From positions 1,235,463 through 1,299,462 of the forward strand of contig NZ_JAASQJ010000003.1 of NCBI RefSeq assembly GCF_011762185.1: DNA of 64,000 nt, in the 5' to 3' direction. Positions within the stretch are counted from its first letter, which is position 1; each line of letters starts with the position of its first letter. The notes under the pieces were generated by a model that made no database searches, had not been told where the DNA came from, and saw only the letters and a program-made list of their open reading frames with translations. The DNA comes from Dyadobacter arcticus (lineage in GTDB: Bacteria > Bacteroidota > Bacteroidia > Cytophagales > Spirosomataceae). Made by a program: the position numbers and the translations under genes. This document shows, piece by piece, positions 18,500 through 27,289 of this stretch.

Positions 18500-18711
18500 G
18501 AACTATGAAGTTGACCACACTGCCGGCTATGGCCACATTACAACTATACCTATATGCACTCCATCGTGCGTCAATAACCCAGGTTTCCGTAGAGCATTGG
18601 TAGTTAGAAAGATATTTTACAAACAACTTTTTTTCTACAATTAATATAAGAATCCATGTTAATGACATCATCAAATATCGGTTCTAATTTAGGACGCCAT
18701 TAATCAGGATA

Positions 18712-21345
18712 TCATTCTGTTTTTAACGATTTTACTGGGTCAAGCAGTGCGGCGCGTATCGCCTGATAGCTGACTGTAAGAAGTGTAACGGCTAATGCGC
18801 CCAATGTTGTCAGCACGAAAATCCACCACGATATTTCCGTGTGGTATTCGTAACTCAACAGCCATCGGTTAAGCATGTACCATGCCAATGGAATGGAAAT
18901 AAGGCAGGAGATGATCACCAGCAGCATGAAATCTTTGGACAGGAGTGCCAGCAGATTAGGAAGCGATGCGCCAAGAACTTTCCTGACGCCGATTTCCTTC
19001 GTCCGCTGTTCGGCCGTAAAGGAGGCCAGGCCAAATAATCCTAAACAGCTGATCATCACCGCTAAACTGGCAAACACAGAGGCTAGTTTGGCAATGCGCT
19101 CTTCGGTAGAAAACTTTTTTGCAAACTGATCGTCGGCGAACCTGAAATCGAACGGACTTCCCGGATTAAGCTTGTGAAAAACGGCTTCAACCTTGTCCAG
19201 CGATTCACGGGCAGGCAGGGCGGGGCTGAGCTTGATATTGATCACATTTGCCCAGCCATAATTAACCATAAAAAGTGCAGGTCCCACGGGTTTAAATGGC
19301 GAATCCATCAGCATGTCTTTGATCACACCCACCACGGTAAAGGTTACCCCGTTCCATTTCATGTATTTCCCGATCATATCCGACGGTTTTCTGAAACCCA
19401 TATATTTCAATGCGGCTTCATTCATGACCATCCCCGTGGAATCTGTCGAAAATGATCTGGAAAAATCCCGGCCTTCCACAAACTGCCAGCCGACTGTTTT
19501 ACCAAAATCATGGGTAACCGCAACGGTCGAAAAATTATCTTTAAAATTCGGGTCTTTACCTTCCCACTCAAAACCTCCATTGTTAGAATTGGTATGTGTC
19601 GGCGGCGTGGACGATGTGGACATTTCGACGACCGCCCCTGTTTCCAGCAGGCTTCTTCTGAACACATTATATTGCGTACACAGCTCGGGAGTATTGATTT
19701 CCACATCGATCAACCCACTACGATCGTAACCGATGGGACGGTTTTTCGCGTGTTGGATCTGGCGGTAAACGATGATCGTACCAATGATTAGCGTTACCGA
19801 AACCGTGAATTGCAATACTACAAGCACCTTGCGCGGCATTGCTGAAAAACGGCCCAGTGAGAATGTGCCTTTCAATACCTTGATCGGCTGAAAAGAAGAC
19901 AGGTACAACGCGGGGTAACTTCCTGAAATGAGACCCGTAATGAGACAAAATGTGATTCCCGCCAGCCAGAACCTCGGACTAGTCCATAAGAATAGGATCT
20001 GCTTGTCGGCCAGTGCATTAAATGCAGGAAGCAGTAAAACCACCAATGCAATTGATAAAACAAATGCGAAGGCCACCACCAGTAATGATTCGCTTAAAAA
20101 CTGCCCGATCAGCTGGCCGCGCAAGGAGCCGATCGCTTTTCGGATGCCAACTTCCTTAGCCCGCTTTTCGGACCGGGCAGTACTTAGGTTCATGAAGTTG
20201 ATGGACGCCAGCAGTAATACAAATGCGCCAATGATGCTGAATAGCCACACATACTGGATACGGGCCGTCACATTTCCCGTGTTATCCCAGGTCGAGTACA
20301 AATGCCACTTTTCCATTGGGTGTAGAAAAAGCCCGGGTTTCAGGTAGGCAGTATGCGGCGCATGTTTCAATTTAACGCCTTTGATTTTTTGAGATACGGA
20401 CTCAAAATTGGAATTTGGATTGATTTGCGCCAGGATCTGCCAAGAATTGTTGTCCCACTGCTCGCCTTCCAAGGCCACTTTGACCCAGTTTTGGGTTGAC
20501 ACATACAAATCCCACGGCGCAATGAACGTCAAGTCGCGGAATTCGGTGTTGTAGGGCAGATCTTCATAAACGCCGGTCACTTTCAGGTTCAGCGCATTAT
20601 CAAGCTTTACGATTTTGCCAAGCGGATTTTCTACGCCAAAAAGTACATGCGCCACTCCCTCGGACAACATGACCGAATTCTGTTCTTTTAATCCGGCGCG
20701 GGTCCCCTGAAGCATTTTCAACGAGAGCATCTCCGGAGCTTCCGGACTAATGTAATTTCCTGTTTTTGTAAACTTTTTTTCTCCATAAGCCAGAATGTGC
20801 TCATCGTTAAAAGACGACATTACCACATATTTAAAATCATCCGCATATTGCGTGCGAAGCTCGTTCCCAAGCGGCGCCGGCATGTATTCACCATGATATT
20901 GCACACCTTCGACTGTGACGGTTTGCATTACTTTGGCTATCCGGTCATAGTTCTGGTGGTATTTATCAAAAGAAAATTCATCGTGGACCCAAAGTCCGAT
21001 GAGCACGGCAATAGCTATTCCTGCGGAGAGGCCGCCAATATTGATAGCGGAATAACCTTTGTTTTTGATGAGGTTTCGGAGTGCGACTTTAAAGTAGTTA
21101 CGGATCATGACTGGGCTGAATGAATAGGTTTTGGAATATTGCTGCGACTCTGTGCTTTTGGCAAAAGGCCGCATAAGTTTGAAAACATTTAAAATATAGC
21201 GTCGGCTGGCCCGAGCGGTGCCGACGGTACGTACCCAATGCTCGTACATTTCCAATAAGTCTCCCTGCACTTCTTCGGAAGCATCGGGATGTGAAAATCG
21301 GGCGATGAGTTTGGTGGCCCAATGTGGGGGAGCTGTCTTTTTCAT
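18712..21345 (-). CDS. FtsX/MacB-type ABC permease with permease prefix domain
   Basis: 877 residues. An N-terminal cytoplasmic prefix domain (about 1-60: PPHWATKLIARFSHPDASEE, then VQGDLLEMYEHWV) is typical of permeases paired with PadR regulators. Next are two MacB_PCD periplasmic domains, each followed by an FtsX membrane unit (VGIRKAIGSLRGQLIGQFLS and IGVRKVLGASLPNLLALLSK). About eight membrane segments. No ATPase gene is adjacent. It directly follows the padR gene (stop TAA then ATG, no spacer), so the two are translationally coupled. Such proteins are expanded in Cytophagales; their substrates are unknown. Confidence 0.93.
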   Translation of the reverse strand: MKKTAPPHWATKLIARFSHPDASEEVQGDLLEMYEHWVRTVGTARASRRYILNVFKLMRPFAKSTESQQYSKTYSFSPVMIRNYFKVALRNLIKNKGYSAINIGGLSAGIAIAVLIGLWVHDEFSFDKYHQNYDRIAKVMQTVTVEGVQYHGEYMPAPLGNELRTQYADDFKYVVMSSFNDEHILAYGEKKFTKTGNYISPEAPEMLSLKMLQGTRAGLKEQNSVMLSEGVAHVLFGVENPLGKIVKLDNALNLKVTGVYEDLPYNTEFRDLTFIAPWDLYVSTQNWVKVALEGEQWDNNSWQILAQINPNSNFESVSQKIKGVKLKHAPHTAYLKPGLFLHPMEKWHLYSTWDNTGNVTARIQYVWLFSIIGAFVLLLASINFMNLSTARSEKRAKEVGIRKAIGSLRGQLIGQFLSESLLVVAFAFVLSIALVVLLLPAFNALADKQILFLWTSPRFWLAGITFCLITGLISGSYPALYLSSFQPIKVLKGTFSLGRFSAMPRKVLVVLQFTVSVTLIIGTIIVYRQIQHAKNRPIGYDRSGLIDVEINTPELCTQYNVFRRSLLETGAVVEMSTSSTPPTHTNSNNGGFEWEGKDPNFKDNFSTVAVTHDFGKTVGWQFVEGRDFSRSFSTDSTGMVMNEAALKYMGFRKPSDMIGKYMKWNGVTFTVVGVIKDMLMDSPFKPVGPALFMVNYGWANVINIKLSPALPARESLDKVEAVFHKLNPGSPFDFRFADDQFAKKFSTEERIAKLASVFASLAVMISCLGLFGLASFTAEQRTKEIGVRKVLGASLPNLLALLSKDFMLLVIISCLISIPLAWYMLNRWLLSYEYHTEISWWIFVLTTLGALAVTLLTVSYQAIRAALLDPVKSLKTE

Positions 21346-21681
21346 TTAACCGTTTGTTAGCTGAAATTCGGACGGAAGCGTGCTCCAAAGTTCATCGCGA
21401 ACAGTTTTGACTTCACTCAAAACTTTTTGTCCTAATGCCGTGACCATAAAAAAGCGTTTTCGCCGCCCGCCGCGCTCGGCGGTTGCCCCGCCCATGACCG
21501 ATGTCAGGTAGGCTTTTTCTTCCAGACGCTGCAAGGTCGTATGCACCGAGCTGAATCCGACTTGCCGGCCGGTTTTGGTTTCAAGTTCCTGGGTCACCGT
21601 CACCGCATATGCATTCTCACGCAGGCTGGCGACTGTCAGCAAAACAATCTCTTCAAATTCCCCGAGGAATGTTCGTTTCAT
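21346..21681 (-). CDS. PadR-family transcriptional regulator
   Basis: 111 residues with a winged-helix fold: LGEFEEIVLLTVASL, then the recognition region GFSSVHTTLQRLEEKAYL and a wing rich in basic residues (AERGGRRKRFFMVT). PadR proteins next to prefix-domain permeases act as local repressors. Its stop codon abuts the start of the permease, so the pair is one operon and probably autoregulated. Confidence 0.93.
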   Translation of the reverse strand: MKRTFLGEFEEIVLLTVASLRENAYAVTVTQELETKTGRQVGFSSVHTTLQRLEEKAYLTSVMGGATAERGGRRKRFFMVTALGQKVLSEVKTVRDELWSTLPSEFQLTNG

Positions 21682-21758
21682 ATCAAAAGCGATTAACTCC
21701 GATAATGTCGATCAAATAGTATACCAAAAAATCACTCAATGTTAAATGTCTAATTTAC

Positions 21759-21770
21759 AGCTATATAGCT
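21759..21770. promoter_or_regulatory. 12-bp perfect palindrome upstream of padR
   Basis: AGCTATATAGCT reads the same on both strands, about 80 bp upstream of the padR start. It could be an operator. A promoter-like TACTATTTG box lies between it and the gene on the minus strand. Both assignments are tentative. Confidence 0.3.
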
Positions 21771-22130
21771 TTAATCTTTAAAAAAGCCAGTGTCCAGATT
21801 CGAACAGAGCGAACAAAAGAAATGTATGTTTATGGCTTTTGTTTGTGCTAACTAATTCTTGAAAAACATATGCAGTGACATGCCATTGAGCCACTTGCTA
21901 TTTTTCACCAGACAGGCAGTTTTCAAGAAATATTATCAAAATTAATCCTGAACAAGTCAACCAAAATTATATTCCCATCAGCTACGATTGAAGAATTGGG
22001 AATGAGCCTGATACCACAAAACTTCAGGTGGGCACTAATCAAGGAAAACACAAATCAAGAACCTTTACCAGATCCCGACAGATGAGCCAAACGCATTCTC
22101 GATTGTCCGGACCGGTCGGGGTTGTTCTCT

Positions 22131-22323
22131 GCCATTGGAAGTAATCTTGTCAAAAGGAGGAATTGATTACAGCGCAAGTAAACGCATCTTCACAGCTTCC
22201 ATCTTTGATCATGAAGGAGTAGCCGGTTTTGAATTTGTGATATCGCCTGAACCGTTGTTGAAAAAGCGCCGTACACCGGAAAACCTAGAGGGCGTAAACA
22301 TAAAACAGAAGCCGGAAAATTAA
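22131..22323 (+). repeat. Short coding-like remnant, one of two copies
   Basis: About 90 bp here match 58663-58745 (shared peptide pattern LEVILSxGxIDYxASKxxFTASIF, about three quarters of bases identical). It sits in a gene-free stretch (21771-22497) with no promoter or start of its own, so it looks like the relic of a duplicated or mobile sequence. Family not recognised. The rest of the 21771-22497 spacer shows nothing recognisable. Confidence 0.45.
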
Positions 22324-22497
22324 CTTGTTTCAATTGAACACACCTTAATCAGTAGTCCGTCCTAAGCCAAGGATTGATCAGGTTACCTGATAGAATATAA
22401 TGCAAAACCGTATTGCCTACCTAAGTGAATAGGGAAACAACATGACTTTTTGAAGAAAAAATGAAATGGCGGAAAGTGTAGTGAATGTTATGAGCCA

Positions 22498-23196
22498 TCA
22501 CACCTGATTAAAGTACTGTTGCACCAACGTGCGGTAATGTTCGCCAATCGGGATTTCATGCACCTGGATTTCGATGTCCTGCTTGGTGTAGGCGGTGACT
22601 TTGTGTACATTAATTAAATACGAGCGGTGAATACGTATAAAGCGATCGTCCAGCAATTTCTGAAAGGCAGAGATGCTATATTTGATTTCGTGCTTTTCGT
22701 CAGGCAGATGAATAGTGATGTAGTCTTTAAAGCTTTCAATGAACAAGATGGAGTCCAGCAGTAACTTTACCTGTTTCCGGTTCTTTCCAATGAAGATATA
22801 GTCTTTCCGAGGTGTTCTGGGCAAATCAGGAAGCGTCTCGGACCGCTGGCTCAGGAACTTTTCAGTGGCCTGAAACAGGCGCTCGAAAGTAATCGGCTTC
22901 AGCAGATAATCTACTGCGTTCAAATTAAAGCCGTCGAGCGCATAGTCCCGGTACGCAGTAGTGAAAATAACGTTGGGTTTATGGAGCAGATTCTTGAAAA
23001 AATCCGTCCCCTTCATCAGTGGCATTTCAATGTCTAAAAAAAGCAGATCCACTGGTGTCTGCTGCAACACCTTCCTCGCTTCCAGGGCATTAGCACAAGC
23101 GTCCACTACTTCGAATTCCGCTAGTTTCTCCAAATGGGTGGCAATCAACTCGCGGGCAAGTTCTTCGTCGTCTACAATCAGGCAGGTGTAGGTCAT
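22498..23196 (-). CDS. LytTR-family response regulator
   Basis: 232 residues. Receiver domain 1-120 with acidic pocket DDEE (9-12), phosphoacceptor Asp55 in LLFLDIEMP and the Lys in LLKPITF. C-terminal LytTR DNA-binding domain about 130-232 (KDYIFIGKNRKQVKLLLDSI, then RIHRSYLINVHKVTAYTK). Its start overlaps the end of the histidine kinase gene by 4 bp, so the two form a coupled two-component operon. Confidence 0.95.
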   Translation of the reverse strand: MTYTCLIVDDEELARELIATHLEKLAEFEVVDACANALEARKVLQQTPVDLLFLDIEMPLMKGTDFFKNLLHKPNVIFTTAYRDYALDGFNLNAVDYLLKPITFERLFQATEKFLSQRSETLPDLPRTPRKDYIFIGKNRKQVKLLLDSILFIESFKDYITIHLPDEKHEIKYSISAFQKLLDDRFIRIHRSYLINVHKVTAYTKQDIEIQVHEIPIGEHYRTLVQQYFNQV

Positions 23197-24266
23197 AGTG
23201 TTTTCAGGTCTAGCGTAACCATATAAGTATCCTTCGCTTCGTCCAATCGCAGTTGGTGGGCTTTGGGATATAACAGTTCAAGTTGCTTTCTGACATTTTT
23301 CAGGCCAATAGGCGGTTTTGCTTCGCTATCCTGGGCTGCATCAGTTGGGATGGTATTCTTGATAGAAAAGACAATTGTGTTTTTATGAGCATGTAACATG
23401 ATGTCAATACTTGCCTGGTTGATCTCCTGGCTGACGCCGTGTTTGAAGGCATTTTCTACAAAAGTCAATAGCAATAAAGGGGCGATCTTCATTTCCTGCC
23501 CGTAAGATGGATTAAATGTAACGGCAACCCGCTTTCCGTAGCGTATTTTTTCTAAGGTCAGGTAGTTTTCGATCAGCTCGACTTCCTTCCCAAGTGGTAC
23601 GTAATCTTCGTTACACCGATACAGCACATAGTCTAAGATATCCGATAATTTACTGATGACCTCGGGAGTTTTATCCGATTTTTTAACAGCCAGGGCATAG
23701 ACGTTATTCAGCGTATTGAATAGAAAATGAGGGTTTAGCTGGTGCTTGAGGGCCGTAAGTTCAGAAGTCTTTTTCTGCTCGTTGATTTCCGAAAGGCGCT
23801 GCTGGTCGCGGTAAAACTGAAAGAGCAGCATCAATACGGTAGGCGAGAAGAAGAAAATGGCTTTGCTGGCGGTAAGGGAAATATCAGTAATCCGTTCGAA
23901 CATGGATTGGTAGCCAAATGCTTCAAAACGTGTTGCGTAGGATTGCGGGTAAGCAGGTTCAAAGTAATAGTAATTGGCCGCGTGGTAGCCAACTGCGGCA
24001 ATGAATAGTAATAATATCAGCAAAATGCCAAAGACAAAAAACCGCTTTTTGTTCAGAAAATTGGGGATCAATCCGTAGAGCGTGGTGTAGGCGACTCCGA
24101 TCTGGAGCAAAGTTATGAGGGACATTGCCCCCACCAGGTGCATAGCGTTGCTGTAAAACACCTGATTGGTCGTGATCAGGTGGAATAAAAAGATTACCGC
24201 CCAGAAAATCAGGTTCCTGAGTAAAGGGGTGTCCCATCGATGGTATAAACTTGCTAGGGTGTTCAT
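23193..24266 (-). CDS. LytS/YehU-type sensor histidine kinase
   Basis: About 357 residues from MNTLASLYHRWDTP. Four membrane segments (about 15-160) are followed by a short coiled region (QRLSEINEQKKTSELTALKH) and the His_kinase domain with H-box LNPHFLFNTLNNVY. The ATPase N-box is LLLLTFVENAFKHG and a G-box-like element is PIGLKNVRKQLELLYP. A frame extending to 24557 exists, but its extra 97 residues are basic and unlike the family and would overlap the divergent receptor gene, so it is rejected. It phosphorylates the LytTR regulator encoded directly downstream. The divergent receptor at 24489 is a plausible target. Confidence 0.93.
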   Translation of the reverse strand: MNTLASLYHRWDTPLLRNLIFWAVIFLFHLITTNQVFYSNAMHLVGAMSLITLLQIGVAYTTLYGLIPNFLNKKRFFVFGILLILLLFIAAVGYHAANYYYFEPAYPQSYATRFEAFGYQSMFERITDISLTASKAIFFFSPTVLMLLFQFYRDQQRLSEINEQKKTSELTALKHQLNPHFLFNTLNNVYALAVKKSDKTPEVISKLSDILDYVLYRCNEDYVPLGKEVELIENYLTLEKIRYGKRVAVTFNPSYGQEMKIAPLLLLTFVENAFKHGVSQEINQASIDIMLHAHKNTIVFSIKNTIPTDAAQDSEAKPPIGLKNVRKQLELLYPKAHQLRLDEAKDTYMVTLDLKTL

Positions 24267-24488
24267 TGCGATGTAGCAAGGTAACGTCAAATAAGACGAT
24301 ACTAAACAAAAGTAGTCAATTGAACCATGCAAGGCGTCAGACAGGCGGTTCGCGTGGATGTAAACCATACTTCCCTGCTTAAACCTCCGCTGGCTGCGCC
24401 AAGTGGCGATTGATCTACTTTTCGCTTGCGCGAAGGCTTTCCTCGGTTCTTTTACAGTCGTACCGATTATTCGCCTTACACAAATCCT

Positions 24489-26885
24489 ATGACAAGCCGC
24501 CCGATCATCTTCATCGCTGCCTGCCTCTTCGCTTTCACCGTCTGTTCTAACGCCCAAACAATTACCTCCATAAAGGGCAATGTTATTGATACGGGAGGAG
24601 AAGCCGTTTTAGGTAACGCAATCATTATCAATCCTCAGGATTCCAGCATTGTCAAGGGAACATCTTTTCTAGAAGGTAAATTTGAACTCTCCGGGTTGGA
24701 TCAACAGCAAGTGCTTCTAAAAATCACTTCCCTTGTATTCCCCGATACTTACCTGACCGTTCTTTACGAAGGCAGTGCCCAGGTAGATGTAGGAAATATC
24801 ATATTGCGGCGGTCCGCCAATGAATTGAAAGAAGTGGTCGTGACGGCCAAGGCGCCCTTGGCACGGGAAAGAAGCGATGGATCGATCGAAATAAATATCG
24901 AAAACACCCCCCTAGCGACAAGTACTTCGGTCGATGAGATACTGAGCCGGTCTCCCGGTGTGGTGTACGATGCCGAGGGCCAGATCGGTATTTTCGGGAA
25001 GGGGGACGCAATACTTTTTATTAATGGAGTCCGGGTATCCAGCGATCAGCTGTCGACCCTTTCGCCCACCAACGTTGTCAGGATCGAAATCATTACAAAT
25101 CCCGGCCCTCGCTACGACGCCCAGGGCAATGCGGTGATCAACATCATTACCAGGCGTAATGCCAACGAGGATGTCCGGGCCATGCTAAAAAACTACCATT
25201 CGTACAGTAAGTTTGCCGGGTATGACAACCGGACCAACATCGACCTGGGCTACGCTAAGAGAGCCTGGTCTGTGAACGGCAATTATGGTTTGCAGCTAGG
25301 TAATGACCGTATGATATTAAAAACGACCCGTGTCCGAAACGCGCCACACGATCTTTTTAGCTCCGAGCTCACCACCGACTGGCAATACAAGTACGATAAT
25401 TACTCCAACTATGGCCTGGGCCTTCAATACGACCTGGACCGAAACAGTTACCTGTCTTTTCAGTACACCGGGGCTTATGAAAAACTGGGTGGCCACCAGC
25501 TGAGCTCTAATACCATCGTCGACCACGAAACCGGACTTTATACGAGCACTTTAGCCTGGGATGAGTTGTCGTTGGACAATACATTCAATGCCAACTACGC
25601 AAGGGATATTGACAGTTTAGGTTCAAAACTATTTGTTGGGTGGCATTACGCTTCCTACCGGCACTATTTCGACAACAAAATACAGCAGTCGGGAACCGTA
25701 GCAGGGACGGAGAATACGGCGTTAATCAACAATGTGGGAGAAGGCAACATCCGCATTCTGAGCATTCAGGCCGATTACGCCAAGGCTTTTAAAATGGGTG
25801 GCACCCTGGAAGCTGGCGGCAAGCTGGCATACGTAAACAATTACTCGTTCACCACTTTCCTGAACATCAGCAAAAACGGAACGACAACAAAGGACGACAA
25901 GCTTTCAAGCGATTTTGACTACACAGAGCGGGTGCCTGCCGGATACGTTAACTTCCGGGGCCGCATCAGGAAAGGCTGGGACTATAGCCTAGGAATGCGG
26001 GCAGAATTAACCGACTATACGTTGCTGACCAGTGTTAAAGAGGGAGCCGCACTCAAAGACCGGTACGTTAATGTCTTTCCCAATGCTTCGCTGACCACCA
26101 AATTTTCAGAGAAGGTCAGCGCTTACTTCACCTTTTCTTCCCGGATCGACCGGCCTTCGTACCAGTCGCTCAACCCATTCGTTATTTATCAGGACAGCTT
26201 CACCTCCATTCAGGGGAACCCCAGCATTCAGCCCTCTCAGGTGCATGCTTTCGAGCTCGGTGCAGCCTTAAATAATTGGAGTATGAAGACAGGCTACAAC
26301 TATACCCTCAATTTGATCAGCGGCGGTGCTTTTCAGGCAGAGCATGATCCGCGCGTGTACATTCTGCGGAGTGCCAATATCCGCAAAGAACACGCCTACT
26401 TTTCTTCGATCAGCAAAACGGTCAACACAAAGTGGTGGAACTCTACGAATACGGCGAGCATGAGCTACAATAATGCTATCGATAATGCCGGGGTTTTTGC
26501 AGGACGAGCCAAAAAGCCATATTATTACCTATACTCTCAAAACCGCTTTAACCTAGGTAACTGGATCATGCTCTACGCCACGGCATGGTACCAAAGCGAA
26601 AAGCAAGACGGCATTTATTTACGGGAAGATCAGTCGTCGGTCAACATCGGTCTGGAAAAAAAATTCTTGAAAAATGCATTGACCTGCAATCTCGAAGCTA
26701 ACGATCTATTTCACGGGGTACGGGCAGCGGGAGAATACAAGCTAGGCTCCACCGACATCGTGTACGGCAGAAAGTACAATGCCCACTACGTCCGAATCTC
26801 GATTTCGTACAATTTAGGTCGTTTAAAACAATCCAGCTACCGGAACAAGGATGTAGGCAAATCTGAGAAGGAGCGAGCGCAGTAA
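24489..26885 (+). CDS. TonB-dependent receptor, OMP beta-barrel family (no SusD partner)
   Basis: 798 residues from MTSRPIIFIAACLFAFTVCS, with signal peptide ending SNAQ. An N-terminal carboxypeptidase-like beta domain (SIKGNVIDTGGEAVLGNAII) and a plug with a TonB-box-like LKEVVVTAKAP come first. A long barrel follows, matching the Bacteroidota outer-membrane beta-barrel family rather than SusC. Plug motifs are ILSRSPGVVYDAEGQIGIFG and VVRIEIITNPGPRYDAQGN. Likely an importer of siderophore or peptide-like ligands, but the substrate is unknown. It is divergent from the LytS/LytTR operon with a 222-bp spacer. Confidence 0.9.
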   Translation: MTSRPIIFIAACLFAFTVCSNAQTITSIKGNVIDTGGEAVLGNAIIINPQDSSIVKGTSFLEGKFELSGLDQQQVLLKITSLVFPDTYLTVLYEGSAQVDVGNIILRRSANELKEVVVTAKAPLARERSDGSIEINIENTPLATSTSVDEILSRSPGVVYDAEGQIGIFGKGDAILFINGVRVSSDQLSTLSPTNVVRIEIITNPGPRYDAQGNAVINIITRRNANEDVRAMLKNYHSYSKFAGYDNRTNIDLGYAKRAWSVNGNYGLQLGNDRMILKTTRVRNAPHDLFSSELTTDWQYKYDNYSNYGLGLQYDLDRNSYLSFQYTGAYEKLGGHQLSSNTIVDHETGLYTSTLAWDELSLDNTFNANYARDIDSLGSKLFVGWHYASYRHYFDNKIQQSGTVAGTENTALINNVGEGNIRILSIQADYAKAFKMGGTLEAGGKLAYVNNYSFTTFLNISKNGTTTKDDKLSSDFDYTERVPAGYVNFRGRIRKGWDYSLGMRAELTDYTLLTSVKEGAALKDRYVNVFPNASLTTKFSEKVSAYFTFSSRIDRPSYQSLNPFVIYQDSFTSIQGNPSIQPSQVHAFELGAALNNWSMKTGYNYTLNLISGGAFQAEHDPRVYILRSANIRKEHAYFSSISKTVNTKWWNSTNTASMSYNNAIDNAGVFAGRAKKPYYYLYSQNRFNLGNWIMLYATAWYQSEKQDGIYLREDQSSVNIGLEKKFLKNALTCNLEANDLFHGVRAAGEYKLGSTDIVYGRKYNAHYVRISISYNLGRLKQSSYRNKDVGKSEKERAQ

Positions 26886-26893
26886 CTTGATTG

Positions 26894-26985
26894 CTACTCA
26901 CTTTTTAGCGATCTCACAGGATTCATTAAGGCAGCTGTTACGTTTTAAAAACTGACCGTAAGGGCAATTCCTGCCGCCAGCGTGT
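26894..26985 (-). pseudogene. 3' remnant of an FtsX/MacB permease gene
   Basis: On the minus strand the frame encodes LAAGIALTVSF, a stop, then NVTAALMNPVRSLKSE and TAG. This matches the conserved C-terminus of the permeases at 46045 and 49516 (GIALITVSFQSIKAALMNPV then RSLKSD). Nothing of the gene body remains, and an internal TAA confirms decay. Confidence 0.7.
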
Positions 26986-27002
26986 TGAGCCGTGTCATTT
27001 TC

Positions 27003-27239
27003 TTAGAGTACGCGAAAACTCATTTTAACCGTAAAACTGCTGCTACCAGACGGAGCCGTGAAAGATGAATTTAATCGTTCCGGCGACAGAGTAGCTAGTG
27101 CTGCCTCTTCTGGAAAGTGCCAGGGCGAAGCCTTCAATAAAAGTTGGGCAGATTGCCGTTTAACAGCGCAGCCGGTAAAAAACAAGTTGCTGATAATTGT
27201 CAATATTACCAACAAATGATGGACAAGCTTCTTTTTCAT
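27003..27239 (-). CDS. Small putative lipoprotein
   Basis: 78 residues with a lipoprotein signal (MKKKLVHHLLVILTIISN, lipobox FFTGC). The mature part is short, Ser/Ala-rich and ends FTVKMSFRVL. No family recognised. It lies 50 bp downstream of the GH92 gene on the same strand and may be its last operon member, or a truncated gene next to the permease remnant. Confidence 0.45.
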   Translation of the reverse strand: MKKKLVHHLLVILTIISNLFFTGCAVKRQSAQLLLKASPWHFPEEAALATLSPERLNSSFTAPSGSSSFTVKMSFRVL

Positions 27240-27289
27240 TGATTGTTAATACGGCCGAGCGAATGATAAACCTAATCGAGAAGTTAGTT

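Noticed and set aside
18387..18674. 95-codon minus-strand ORF
   Set aside because: It overlaps repeat copy C; its coding look comes from the repeat.
23193..24557. Long 454-codon version of the histidine kinase
   Set aside because: The extra N-terminus is basic and unlike the family, and overlaps the divergent receptor gene. The start at 24266 gives a normal kinase.
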